From assembly GCF_028401955.1 (NCBI RefSeq), contig NZ_JAQOTJ010000008.1:148084-212083 (forward strand): a stretch of DNA of 64,000 bases. The letters are read 5' to 3'. Shown here piece after piece: positions 52,713-61,484 of the stretch. A program made the translations under genes and the position numbers. The stretch's first letter is position 1; every line of letters starts with the position of its first letter. This DNA comes from Bacillus sp. BP-3 (lineage in GTDB: Bacteria; Bacillota; Bacilli; Bacillales; Bacillaceae_G). The notes beneath the pieces are model-generated. The model worked only from the letters and a program-made list of their open reading frames with translations. It had not been told where the DNA came from and did not search any database.

Positions 52713-53048
52713 GTAGTATTTCCTCCTTGTAAATGTACTTCAAAATATAGAATTCCTATTTTGTTATCATAGTACGATTTCCAATTTTAGGGTTATGTGA
52801 ATGAGAAATTTTACAGTTAATTATTCGAAGGAGGCTTTTTTTAGCTACTAGCTACATGAAATACCGTTAAGTGATGTGATGTTAACTTAACGTGAATAGA
52901 ATATACATAAGAAGAATCTACCATGTAAGAACGTAATTTATTTATATATTATAAAGATTAATTTCACGGATGGATATGGAATAGTTTTGTTCCAATAACA
53001 AAAACTAACAGAAAGAAAACGATAATATATAAATAAAGGAGATTAGAT
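52713..53048. other. Divergent promoter region between DUF1657 and PLD paralogue 2
   Basis: No gene is seen. A dyad CGTTAAGT (52865-52872) and ACTTAACG (52885-52892) with 12 bases between sits just before TAGAATATAC, possibly a -10 region of the PLD gene; the dyad may be an operator. Confidence 0.4.
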
Positions 53049-54275
53049 ATGTTGAAAAAAATAGGGAAAACTTTCCTGGTACTCCTTTTTGTATTTATCG
53101 TCGTATGTTTTGTTTTGTTTGTTTGGGATGAATTTGACAGAACAGCAGCTGAACAAAGTGGGAGATTTGTTCAGCAACCTAGCCAATACCCTATTCGTCA
53201 AAGTGATATTACTATGTATACAGACGGGAAACAATTAAACAATCAATTATTCTCAGATATAAAGAAAGCAAAATATTACGTGCATATTAACTTTTTCTCT
53301 ATTGCTGATGATAAAGTAAGTCATCAGTTTTTAGAGTTATTGAAGCAAAAAAGTCAGGAAGGCGTAGAAGTATACTATGCAGTGGACAGGCTAGGTGGAA
53401 TTTTACTAAAGAAAAAGGAAAGAGAATTATTAGTTAAAAAAGGAGTGCATTTTACGTATTACAATAAGCCTACTTTCCCTTATCTTTCTTCTTCTTTGGA
53501 TCATCGGAATCACCGTCGTATTTCAGTTATTGATGGAAAGGTTGGGTATATTGGCGGATTTAACATCGACAGGAAATATTTGGGTGAAAAAGAAAAACTT
53601 GGTTACTGGAGAGGTTATCACCTTCAAATACGAGGAGAAGGAGTTGAAGATCTAGAACACCAATTTTTGTTAGACTGGAAGAAAAATTCAGAGAAACCGA
53701 TTCCGATACACAGTGCGATAAAGGAAAAGGGAGCAACCTCGCATCGATTTACTGCATATTATAGCGGAGAAAAACTTGGACAAGATTATGCAATGCTGTT
53801 TCAACAAGCGAAAGATTCCATCATTATATTAACACCTTATTTTATACCAAAAGACAGAACTATTTGGAACGCATTAGTAGATGCAAGAAAGAGGGGAGTC
53901 CGTGTCAAAATTCTGTTCTCACCTCATTCGGATGCACTGTTAGTTAAAGAAGCGGCGTATCCATACATCCGAAAAGCATTAAAACAGGGAATAGAAGTAT
54001 ATGGTTATAAAAAGGGAGTGTTACACGGTAAAGTATTTTTGATTGATGAAAAAGTATTGATGGTTGGGACCGTGAATTTTGATTCGCGCTCGTTTCATTT
54101 AAATGAAGAAATGAACTGTTATATTCATGACCCTGTCTATATTTCGAAAATAAAGCCAGTCATTAATGAAGACTTACAAAATTCAAAGCGAGTAACATCC
54201 TCTGACGTCAATCAATTATCTATAAAAGAAAAAATGAAAGAAAAGGTTGCAAAAATGTTTGAGTATTATTTGTAA
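53049..54275 (+). CDS. Phospholipase D/cardiolipin synthase-like membrane protein (paralogue 2)
   Basis: Protein of 408 residues, start at 53049 after AAAGGAGATTAG. N-terminal helix (about 4-26) and two PLDc domains. Motif 1 is HRRISVIDG (expected HxKxxxxD, arginine for lysine); motif 2 is HGKVFLIDEKVLMVGTVNF (normal). Many short blocks match paralogue 1 (for example KEAAYPYIR, GYKKG and the C-terminal MFEYYL). The copies are too diverged for a recent duplication. Likely membrane phospholipid synthesis or turnover; the variant motif raises the question whether it is active. Confidence 0.85.
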   Translation: MLKKIGKTFLVLLFVFIVVCFVLFVWDEFDRTAAEQSGRFVQQPSQYPIRQSDITMYTDGKQLNNQLFSDIKKAKYYVHINFFSIADDKVSHQFLELLKQKSQEGVEVYYAVDRLGGILLKKKERELLVKKGVHFTYYNKPTFPYLSSSLDHRNHRRISVIDGKVGYIGGFNIDRKYLGEKEKLGYWRGYHLQIRGEGVEDLEHQFLLDWKKNSEKPIPIHSAIKEKGATSHRFTAYYSGEKLGQDYAMLFQQAKDSIIILTPYFIPKDRTIWNALVDARKRGVRVKILFSPHSDALLVKEAAYPYIRKALKQGIEVYGYKKGVLHGKVFLIDEKVLMVGTVNFDSRSFHLNEEMNCYIHDPVYISKIKPVINEDLQNSKRVTSSDVNQLSIKEKMKEKVAKMFEYYL

Positions 54276-54330
54276 AAATAAAGTATTTTTATATTAAGGA
54301 GTAGTAAACTGCATTTTACTAGAATAAATT

Positions 54331-54534
54331 AAATTACTGACACATTGGTGAAGCTTAGTAATGCAATTAATCAAAATCAAAAAATTGATAACCAATGTGA
54401 GCAGAATAGATGGATACACCGAGAAAACTTTATTTTAAAGGAACTGAAAAAATTTTATGAATGAGTATGGATATGATTTGTCTTCTGCAATCAGTAGCTT
54501 TAATGAAATAACATGGGGTTCGCCAGATATTTAG
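54331..54534 (+). pseudogene. Unidentified frameshifted remnant
   Basis: Plus strand reads ITDTLVKLSNAINQNQKIDN, then QCEQNRWIHRENFILKELKK and FYE-stop. In the next frame it continues NEYGYDLSSAISSFNEITWG, SPDI-stop. The two parts join naturally (ELKKFYEEYGYDL), so one frameshift split a short gene. No start or ribosome site. Family not recognised. Confidence 0.5.
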
Positions 54535-54580
54535 CAACAAAATTTTAAAATGTTAAAAGAAATATTGAATTGTTGAATCA

Positions 54581-54623
54581 AAAAGAGGTTTTCCGAATAA
54601 TTTCGCGTGGAAAACCCCTTTTA
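54581..54623 (+). terminator. Terminator after the remnant
   Basis: AAAAGAGGTTTTCC (54581-54594) with GGAAAACCCCTTTT (54609-54622). Confidence 0.75.
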
Positions 54624-54882
54624 AGCATTTAAATATCTAATTCAAGCTACACTCTAGTTTTTTTGCGGATACCCTTATTTTAAATAGTGTCTTTTTGTTT
54701 CTTGCTAAATAAGAATTCTCAAAATATTTTTGATTAAACTTTATTAAGGTGGTTTTAACATTTCGTATCTTCTTTTATCATGTCTCTGTATAACGATTGT
54801 AAGAATAATCTGATATTAATTAACTGTGTATTCGAACAGTGAAATTAAGTGAATCATGAAATGTTTTTGAGGAGGGATATTG

Positions 54883-55260
54883 ATGGGATTACAAGTAGGC
54901 GAAAAAATCACCTTTGAGCGAACATTTACAAAAGAAGATGTTGTATTATTTACGAAGGTATCAAAGGATGAAGGTGTTCATCATGTGACACCAGATGAAC
55001 AAGGGCGATTTGTTGTACAAGGACTTTTAACATCAACACTCCCTACGAAAGTTGGCAGTGATTATAATGTATTGGCTCATAAGATGGATTTTGAATTCTT
55101 TCGCCCGGTTTTTAGTGGTGATACGATCTGTTGTGATGTAATTATTGAACAATTTGAACTGGATGAAAAAAATCGTACAAAAATTACTGCGGTGTTTACA
55201 TGTATGAATCAACTTGAAAAAGAAGTATTAAAAGGAAGTTTCTCAGGCATAATTCTTTAA
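54883..55260 (+). CDS. MaoC-like hotdog protein
   Basis: Protein of 125 residues; ATG at 54883 after GAGGAGGG. It is a single hotdog domain. The N-terminus LQVGEKITFERTFTKEDVVLFTKV is the MaoC/(R)-hydratase start. The position of the usual D-x-x-x-x-H is occupied by VSKDEGVHH, and G-LLTSTLPTKVG is the helix block. MaoC-like enzymes hydrate enoyl-CoA, but the catalytic Asp-His is not clear, so it could be a binding protein. No fatty-acid gene is adjacent. Confidence 0.75.
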   Translation: MGLQVGEKITFERTFTKEDVVLFTKVSKDEGVHHVTPDEQGRFVVQGLLTSTLPTKVGSDYNVLAHKMDFEFFRPVFSGDTICCDVIIEQFELDEKNRTKITAVFTCMNQLEKEVLKGSFSGIIL

Positions 55261-55503
55261 TCATTTATAAAAATATGTAGTCAGAGCAATCTTTGGGTTA
55301 ATTGGTGTAATTGATAAACTAGGTTCTGGAATCCAAAACTTTGAAATTTCTAACGCTCGCTCCATATCCCTTCTCCTATTCCATCATTCTTCTACAATAT
55401 GCATGTAGTTTAGATTGCATAAAGGCATCTATATTATTTTTCGACAAAAACGACTTCGATTCTTTTGAGGTAAGACATGTTGTAGATCATATCGTATTGA
55501 AAA

Positions 55504-55575
55504 TGGTTCGGTTTAAAGCGGAAATTACGGTTAAACCGGTGACTTGTGAATCTGACTTTTCTGATGATAAGTGAA
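55504..55575 (-). pseudogene. Scrap of an MFS transporter gene (copy 2)
   Basis: The minus strand reads SSEKSDSQVTGLTVISALNR, the same segment as copy 1 (50436) and as the intact MFS gene at 56897-58144. It is followed on the plus strand by about 60 bases also shared with copy 1 (AATTGTTAAAAAAATACA, then CTATTAATATAA or similar), leading into the VanW gene promoter. Confidence 0.6.
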
Positions 55576-55676
55576 AAGTTGTAAGATATTAATTGTTAAA
55601 AAAATACAATCGGTATGATACTATTAATATAACTTAATTTGTTAGATGAATAATATATAAAGGGGCTCAACTCTTA

Positions 55677-56501
55677 ATGGCAAGAAAATTATTAACACAA
55701 AGGTTTCCTTTTTTAATTCCTATTAGAATCAGACAACGTAGGCTGTTTAAAAAAATAAGTGATCATCTTGAAGGCCATATATTTTCAAAAGCATTTGAGC
55801 AAAATCCATTACCTTACAGGATTTATAAACATAAATCTTTGCTTATTAGAAAGTTAGGTGATACGGATATACAGTTGCAATATAACAAAATCACCAATCT
55901 AAAGCTAGCTATCTGCAAAATAAATCAGGTTGTAATTAAACCGGGAGAAACATTTTCATTTTGGCATCTTGTTGGCAATTCCAGTGAAAAGGCTGGATAT
56001 AAAGAAGGTATTATTCTAATGAATGGTGAAGCGATAAAGGGAATAGGGGGTGGTCTCTGTCAGTTAGGGAATCTTCTCTACTGGATGTTTCTTCATACAG
56101 AATTGGAAACAGTGGAAAGATATCGTCATAGTTTCGATCCATTCCCTGACTATGGACGTGTGATTCCATTTGGAACAGGCGCCACTTTGATGAATGGTAT
56201 TATTGACCTCAAATTAAAAAACAATTCAAACATTTCTTATCAAGTTAATCTACATATTGACGAAGAATACATTTACGGAGAAATTAAGGCATCTCAGTAT
56301 CCTCCATATAAGTATTCTATCGTTGAAGAAGATCATCGTTTTGTAAAAAAAGCAGATGGCCAAGTATACAGACAAAATAAAATTTATAAAAAAATAGTTG
56401 ATCGTGTCACAGGTAACTTAGTTGCCAAAGAACTAGTCATGGAAAGTGATTGTTTAGTAAAATATGAAGTTGATGATGAGAAAATTGCGGTTTCTTTATA
56501 G
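55677..56501 (+). CDS. VanW family protein
   Basis: Protein of 274 residues, start at 55677 after AAAGGGGCTC. The VanW core is clear: VIKPGETFSFWHLVGNSSEKAGYKEG, GIGGGLCQLGNLLYWMFLH and SFDPFPDYGRVIPFGTGATLM. There is no signal peptide, which is usual for the short form of the family. VanW proteins accompany some vancomycin clusters, but members like this are chromosomal and their role is unknown; no van genes are nearby. Resistance should not be inferred. Confidence 0.85.
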   Translation: MARKLLTQRFPFLIPIRIRQRRLFKKISDHLEGHIFSKAFEQNPLPYRIYKHKSLLIRKLGDTDIQLQYNKITNLKLAICKINQVVIKPGETFSFWHLVGNSSEKAGYKEGIILMNGEAIKGIGGGLCQLGNLLYWMFLHTELETVERYRHSFDPFPDYGRVIPFGTGATLMNGIIDLKLKNNSNISYQVNLHIDEEYIYGEIKASQYPPYKYSIVEEDHRFVKKADGQVYRQNKIYKKIVDRVTGNLVAKELVMESDCLVKYEVDDEKIAVSL

Positions 56502-56647
56502 ACAAGGATTTTCACTCATCTAAAGATATTTGAAAAAGCTACATAGATAGTTTTAAAATAAAATCTTCCAGGGCAAAAAATATGGTTGAAGTGAATTTTT
56601 TAAATACTAAATCGAATGTAAGCAGTAAGTAATATTTCATACATGGG

Positions 56648-56690
56648 CCCTAGGATAGAATTGTGAAGTCAGCTATCCTAGGGATCTTTC
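56648..56690 (+). terminator. Terminator after the VanW gene
   Basis: CCCTAGGATAG (56648-56658) with CTATCCTAGGG (56673-56683), then ATCTTTCT. Confidence 0.65.
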
Positions 56691-56741
56691 TATTGTGTTT
56701 TTGATTTTGGAACGAAACAAGTAGATGGTAAATCAAGGAGT

Positions 56742-56868
56742 CCATGGAAGTAGTTTTGCTATTATCCTTGGGTTATTTAAGTCACCATTCGGCATTTGTT
56801 CAAGCATGTACTTCAAGTTTTCATATCGCATCAGCCAGTAAAGAGGATGATCTAGGATATGTAATAAT
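56742..56868 (-). pseudogene. Unidentified C-terminal gene remnant
   Basis: The minus strand reads LLHILDHPLYWLMRYENLKY then MLEQMPNGDLNNPRIIAKLL and PWTP-stop. The pattern looks coding, but there is no ribosome site and the 5' part is missing. The short ORF is bounded by stop codons. Not recognised. Confidence 0.4.
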
Positions 56869-56896
56869 TACAATATAGATGTTTAGAATAAAATTA

Positions 56897-58144
56897 TTAA
56901 ACTGATAAGAATTTTTGAGTACGTAATTGTTTGTTACGATATTCGGTAATGGTTAACCATATACCACTCAAAACAATGAGAAAAGCTAAGATACAGAATG
57001 GAGCAGTATAGCTATGTAAATAGTCAACAAGTATACCAAACAACGCAGGTGCAAGTACAATAGCAAATTGATTTAATGTTAAAGCAAAACTTACAGTTAA
57101 ACCGATAAACTGCGGATCTGATTTTTCTGATACTAAAATGATAAATAAACTAAACCACCCGATAGCAAAGAAACCAAGAAAGAAGTATAAGATTATAAGT
57201 GACCCAAAAGTTATATAAGATATGAAATAGCTCATACAAAGAAGCAATAAGACAGTGATACCGATAGTTATTTGTAAGGGAGTGACACGATTTCCTTTAC
57301 ATACAGTATCACTAGCCCACGCTAAAAGAACCCTCCCGATCATTCCACCTAGCAATACTACACTTAATAATGTTCCAGCATGGTGAAGACTCGTATGAAC
57401 TTCGTTTGTAAGATAACTCATTAGATGGGCAACGAGCACCATTTGTAGGGACATCATTGTTATTCCAGTTAGAAAGGCAGGATAGAGAGAAGAGTTTCTT
57501 TGTACCTTCTTTAATTTTGTAAGGAAGGAAACGGCTTCTGCCTTTTGAATAGGGGAATGATCATCAGGATAAAATAAGATGAACAATAAGCCGCCACAAA
57601 TAGGTGCAATCGCTTGCACAAGGATGACAGAAGATAACCCATAATTATAAAAAAAGAAAGGGAGAGTACTAGAAGCTAAAGCACCTCCAATCGGAATCCC
57701 AGTTTGACGGACACCCATCGCAAGTCCTCTACGCTGAGGAGGAAACCACTTTACAATAGCCTTACTACCTCCAGGTTGTGCCGTTCCATACCAGACTCCT
57801 ACAAATAGCAAAATAACAACTACATATGTGTAATTTGTGACTGGATAGGCAAATAACATACTCACTCCAAGTAAGATAGAACCTCCACCTACAATCCATC
57901 TTTCGCCATATCGATCCATTAAGTTTCCGAAAAACAGCATCGAGAAGATCGGTCCAATATTTACAGCTGATACAAGTAACCCAGTTTGAAACTGAGATAG
58001 GTGATGCACTTGCTGCCATAAAGAAGCTAAAGGACCAATCCCGTACGTAACAAACGTAGCAAATGTTTGTGAAATAGTTGCAATTAATAAAATAATCCAT
58101 TTGTAAGAACTAGTGGAATCATTTTTAGTTTGTTGTCTCTGCAT
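56897..58144 (-). CDS. MFS transporter (OFA/monocarboxylate-like)
   Basis: Transporter of 415 residues, 12 helices. The ATG at 58144 was chosen because AGGAGG lies 11 bases before it; an ATG at 58153 is only 2 bases from the site. Motif A region: FGNLMDRYGERWIVGGGSIL after helix 2; a WFPPQRRGLAMGVRQTGIPIG block before helix 5 is typical of the group. A LysR-type gene is divergent, sharing the 110-base promoter region, and is probably its regulator. Two scraps at 50436 and 55504 match the EKSDPQFIGLTVSFAL segment. Substrate unknown. Confidence 0.87.
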   Translation of the reverse strand: MQRQQTKNDSTSSYKWIILLIATISQTFATFVTYGIGPLASLWQQVHHLSQFQTGLLVSAVNIGPIFSMLFFGNLMDRYGERWIVGGGSILLGVSMLFAYPVTNYTYVVVILLFVGVWYGTAQPGGSKAIVKWFPPQRRGLAMGVRQTGIPIGGALASSTLPFFFYNYGLSSVILVQAIAPICGGLLFILFYPDDHSPIQKAEAVSFLTKLKKVQRNSSLYPAFLTGITMMSLQMVLVAHLMSYLTNEVHTSLHHAGTLLSVVLLGGMIGRVLLAWASDTVCKGNRVTPLQITIGITVLLLLCMSYFISYITFGSLIILYFFLGFFAIGWFSLFIILVSEKSDPQFIGLTVSFALTLNQFAIVLAPALFGILVDYLHSYTAPFCILAFLIVLSGIWLTITEYRNKQLRTQKFLSV

Positions 58145-58216
58145 TTTTATCATAACCTCCTCTTGCTTTAATTGTATGAATATAGAGGTATCATGTAAAA
58201 TAAACAATAAAGATAA

Positions 58217-58241
58217 AAGATATCAAAAAAAATGATATCTT
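58217..58241. promoter_or_regulatory. Dyad in the MFS/LysR divergent promoter
   Basis: AAGATATCA (58217-58225) with TGATATCTT (58233-58241), 7-base spacer of A and T. It overlaps the region before the LysR ribosome site and could be a LysR box or an RNA hairpin. Confidence 0.5.
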
Positions 58242-58255
58242 AAGAGGTGAGTTAT

Positions 58256-59101
58256 GTGGATATTAAAGATTTGACTGTATTTATAAAGGTAGCTGAAGAA
58301 GGAAGTATATCGAGAGCAGCAAAATCACTAAACTATGTTCAATCAAATGTGACTATGAAAATGAAACAGCTAGAAGATGAGCTGGGGGTTCCTTTATTTT
58401 ATCGGAATGGAAAGGGAGTTACTTTAAATTCTAATGGTGAGATTTTGTTAACATATGCTAGGAAAATTTTAGATCTAACTGAGCAATCAATCAGATTGGT
58501 ACAAAGTAATCAATCTAAACCTCTTGGTACGCTGAAGATTGGATCTACCAACTCTACAGCTGCAGTTCGTTTACCTCCGCTTCTAAAAAACTATTATGAA
58601 AATTATCCTGAGGTTGAATTAGTATTAGAAACTCATACAAGTACTGAGCTAACTCAACTTGTACTTGAACGTAAACTAGAAGGGGCATTCATTGTTGAAG
58701 ATGTTCATCATCCAGATTTAACTTCCCTTTGGTTTTGTGAGGAAGAACTAACGATTATTAGTCACCAGCCTTTACATACTTTGCAAGAGCTTGATAAAGT
58801 CACTATGTTAGCATTTGGGAACGGTTGTCACTATCGGAATAGGGTAGAAAGGTGGTTAAAAGAAGAAGGTATTTATCCAAAGCGTGTATTAGAATTCGGT
58901 ACGATTGAAGCAATCATCGGTTGTGTGAAAGCTGGAATGGGCATTGCTGTCATGGTCAAATCAATTTTGAAAGACCATGAACAGTCTTTAATTATGACTG
59001 ATTTACATGAGAAGTATTCCAAAGTACCGACTTATTTTATTATGAGAAAAGATGTACTTTTTTCGGCTGCTCTTCAGAAATTTGTTGAGATGATTAAATA
59101 A
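58256..59101 (+). CDS. LysR-type transcriptional regulator
   Basis: Regulator of 281 residues. GTG at 58256 with AAGAGGTGA before it; a GTG at 58247 is too close to that site. Winged helix-turn-helix at residues 1-60 (FIKVAEEGSISRAAKSLNYVQSNVTMKMKQLEDELG) is standard LysR. An effector domain follows (LKIGSTNSTAAVRLPPLLKN). It diverges from the MFS transporter gene, which is the most likely target. The effector is presumably a transporter substrate. Confidence 0.9.
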   Translation: MDIKDLTVFIKVAEEGSISRAAKSLNYVQSNVTMKMKQLEDELGVPLFYRNGKGVTLNSNGEILLTYARKILDLTEQSIRLVQSNQSKPLGTLKIGSTNSTAAVRLPPLLKNYYENYPEVELVLETHTSTELTQLVLERKLEGAFIVEDVHHPDLTSLWFCEEELTIISHQPLHTLQELDKVTMLAFGNGCHYRNRVERWLKEEGIYPKRVLEFGTIEAIIGCVKAGMGIAVMVKSILKDHEQSLIMTDLHEKYSKVPTYFIMRKDVLFSAALQKFVEMIK

Positions 59102-59295
59102 AATGCTGTGTGGCTTAATTCTGGTTATTGAGGATCAGTTTAGCAGCGGCATATAGGATAGAGGCCCTCAAGGTCGTCTATGAATGAAATTATAAGTTTC
59201 GCCGTAAATGGTTGTTTTCGTTAAAATATTCTACTGTACTAGAGATATGGGAAATTGTATTGAAATTTAGTATATAGTCAGTAGTAACTTACAAT

Positions 59296-59329
59296 AACTG
59301 TTTTCTTCATGATCATGAAGAAAACAGTT
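59296..59329. terminator. Bidirectional terminator (perfect palindrome)
   Basis: A 34-base perfect palindrome centred on ATGATCAT, with an A-rich to T-rich stem, between LysR and the 2H phosphoesterase gene. Confidence 0.85.
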
Positions 59330-59335
59330 CATACT

Positions 59336-59881
59336 TTACACTTGAGCACGCTTTTTAAGAGGGATATCTAGATAGTTTACATATTTGTTTGTTTCTTTTT
59401 CTTGATATATCCTAATGAAGTTCACTTCAAATGTAGGATAAGGGCTGAGTTCTTTTTCAGTTATTGTAGCCATATTTTTTAATTCTTTACTAGATAACCC
59501 CCAATGTGTTTGTCCCATTGTTAAATGAGGTACATAATTATCTAGTTCCATATATCTTTTTATCAACTCATTATCAGGAGAAATCGCATTAACAATTTTT
59601 TGATGTAATTCAAAAATTTTTTCTGATGTAACACTTAGGAATAGGACACTTTCACCAAAAAATTTTGGTGGATTTAGGGAGACATTGAACACAAAAAAAC
59701 TTGCACAAACCTTTTTCAATTTTTCAATCCATTCTAAATCAGCAGTTAAACCACCTTGAGCTTTTACTGTAATGTGTGGCTCAACAACATCGACAAGTAA
59801 ATTATTCTCCCATTGATGTTGAACTTTAATTATTTTTTCTTTATATTCGTCTGGAGGTACGATCCCAATAAAATATTGCAT
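59336..59881 (-). CDS. 2H phosphoesterase / 2'-5' RNA ligase-like protein
   Basis: Protein of 181 residues; start at 59881 after AGGGAGAATAC. The two HxT/S motifs of the 2H superfamily are visible: EPHITVKA (about residue 35) and VPHLTMGQ (about 119). The C-terminal FEVNFIRIYQEKETNKYVNY fits the YjcG/LigT group. Members act on 2',3'-cyclic or 2'-5' linked nucleotides. The ORF is monocistronic. Substrate not known. Confidence 0.85.
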   Translation of the reverse strand: MQYFIGIVPPDEYKEKIIKVQHQWENNLLVDVVEPHITVKAQGGLTADLEWIEKLKKVCASFFVFNVSLNPPKFFGESVLFLSVTSEKIFELHQKIVNAISPDNELIKRYMELDNYVPHLTMGQTHWGLSSKELKNMATITEKELSPYPTFEVNFIRIYQEKETNKYVNYLDIPLKKRAQV

Positions 59882-60331
59882 ATGTATTCTCCCTTTTTAT
59901 TGTTAATTTAAATATGTGTACTTAAATATAATTTTTTGTAGATTAGTTTCAATTCAGCTCTCTTAATCTTAATTTTTATAATTATCTTAACATGATTTCG
60001 AAAAAAATATAAAATTTAAATTTTTTGGTGTATAAAGTTGTGAGGACAACAAGCTAACTTTGGTATAAGCACATAAGAAATAGGATGAGGTGTGAGTTGA
60101 AGTTCAGATTTCTATGAAAAGAGGGTTTTCTACCAGGATTACAAATAAAAATATAAAAATTGTGGTGGATAAATCATTTTGAACCTTATACATATCGACT
60201 ATCTTTGTTGAGAAATAAATTAATTACTTAACAATAAAAGGAAAATTATTGTAAAAAGCGAATGAGATTTAAGAAGAATTTGCCAATATATGAATTTTCT
60301 TCTATTACGTTAGTTTAAGGAGGACTATAAA
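59882..60331. other. Intergenic stretch
   Basis: About 450 bases without recognisable genes, repeats or hairpins. It must contain the promoter of the isochorismatase-fold gene (ribosome site AAGGAGGAC at 60317-60325). Confidence 0.3.
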
Positions 60332-60967
60332 ATGTCTGATCTCTATTCTCGTCTTTCCAAAAATGATGCCGCTGTTCTTTTAGTGGATCATCAAACTGGT
60401 CTTATTTCCAGCCTAGTGCGTGATTATGGTGTTGATGAATTTAAGAACAATGTTTTGGCTCTTGCTAATACCGCTAAGTTTTTTGATTTACCAGTCATTT
60501 TAACAACAAGCTTTGAAAACGGCCCGAACGGCCCACTAATACAAGAATTGGTTGAGCTCTTTCCTGATGCACCGAAAATAGCTCGGCCTGGACAAATTAA
60601 TGCATGGGATAATGAAGAATTCGTTAAAGCCATTGAAGTAACAGGTAAAAAGCAACTAATTATCGCAGGGGTTGTAACTGATGTTTGTGTTGCGTTCCCA
60701 GCACTATCTGCTGTAAACGCAGGATATGAGGTATTCGTTGTAACTGATGCATCAGGGACTTTTAGTAAACAAGTTGCAGATGCTGCCCTTATGCGTATGG
60801 CTCATGGAGGAGTCCAATTAATGAACTGGTTTAGTGTTGCAGCAGAATTACATCGTGATTGGCGAAATGACGTTGAAGGCTTTGGTGCTTTACTTACTAA
60901 ACATCTTCCTAGTTATCAAAATATCATGGAAAGCTATATGAGAGCTCAAAGAGAGCTTAGCAAGTAA
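60332..60967 (+). CDS. YcaC-type isochorismatase-fold hydrolase
   Basis: Hydrolase of 211 residues, start at 60332 with AAGGAGGAC upstream. Catalytic Asp in AVLLVDHQTG (about residue 19) and Cys in GVVTDVCVAFPALSAV (about 118); AWDNEEF and the long C-terminus LHRDWRNDVEGFGALLTKHL are typical of the YcaC group, which forms octamers and has no assigned physiological substrate. It is monocistronic and unlike the member at 51683 (only the fold is shared). Confidence 0.88.
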   Translation: MSDLYSRLSKNDAAVLLVDHQTGLISSLVRDYGVDEFKNNVLALANTAKFFDLPVILTTSFENGPNGPLIQELVELFPDAPKIARPGQINAWDNEEFVKAIEVTGKKQLIIAGVVTDVCVAFPALSAVNAGYEVFVVTDASGTFSKQVADAALMRMAHGGVQLMNWFSVAAELHRDWRNDVEGFGALLTKHLPSYQNIMESYMRAQRELSK

Positions 60968-61484
60968 AATGACTTAACTTAATAGTTGTACTGTTTCATT
61001 TTTTGATTTTGTATCTCTATATTTATTTTTTATGTGATTCTGTCTAACTGTAGCTTTGAAATAAAGTTCAATAAATCATAAAAAAGTCTGATTGTTTATA
61101 ATAAAGTTTAATCAACAATCCTGTATTGATATGCAGGATTGTTTCTTATTCAGCAATCGGGTCATTTAGGTGAATAAGAGGTCACATAAAACCTTGCCTT
61201 TTTATACAACCATCAAATGTACTTGAGTGTGCGCAAACACTTATTTATCAAGGGAATAAATTATGCTAAGTTAAATTCTCTTGGCATCCAAGGGTTTATT
61301 GATGGAGAACTTCTGTTAGGATGAATTATATAAACTTCACACTAAGTAAATACATGTTAAAAACAGGGGGAGATATGAATTTTTTGATTTTATCATTATA
61401 GCTATCACTCACTTGTTTGTTATTGAATTTTCTGAATCTAAACAATAGAATATACCTGTCAAATAATTTAATGAGGTGTCTGAA
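60968..61484. other. Intergenic stretch before the beta-lactamase gene
   Basis: About 515 bases. It contains a terminator (61114-61147) and the upstream region of the beta-lactamase gene. No blaI-type dyad or gene was seen. Confidence 0.4.
61114..61147 (+). terminator. Terminator after the YcaC-type gene
   Basis: AACAATCCTG (61114-61123) with CAGGATTGTT (61134-61143), T-rich tail. Confidence 0.75.

Noticed and set aside
55341-55574. Open reading frame of 77 codons between the MaoC and VanW genes
   Set aside because: No ribosome site; the 3' half is antisense to the MFS scrap at 55504-55575 and the amino-acid pattern is not coding-like.
55677-56501. Vancomycin-resistance cluster
   Set aside because: Only a stand-alone VanW-family gene; no vanH, vanA, vanX or vanRS nearby.
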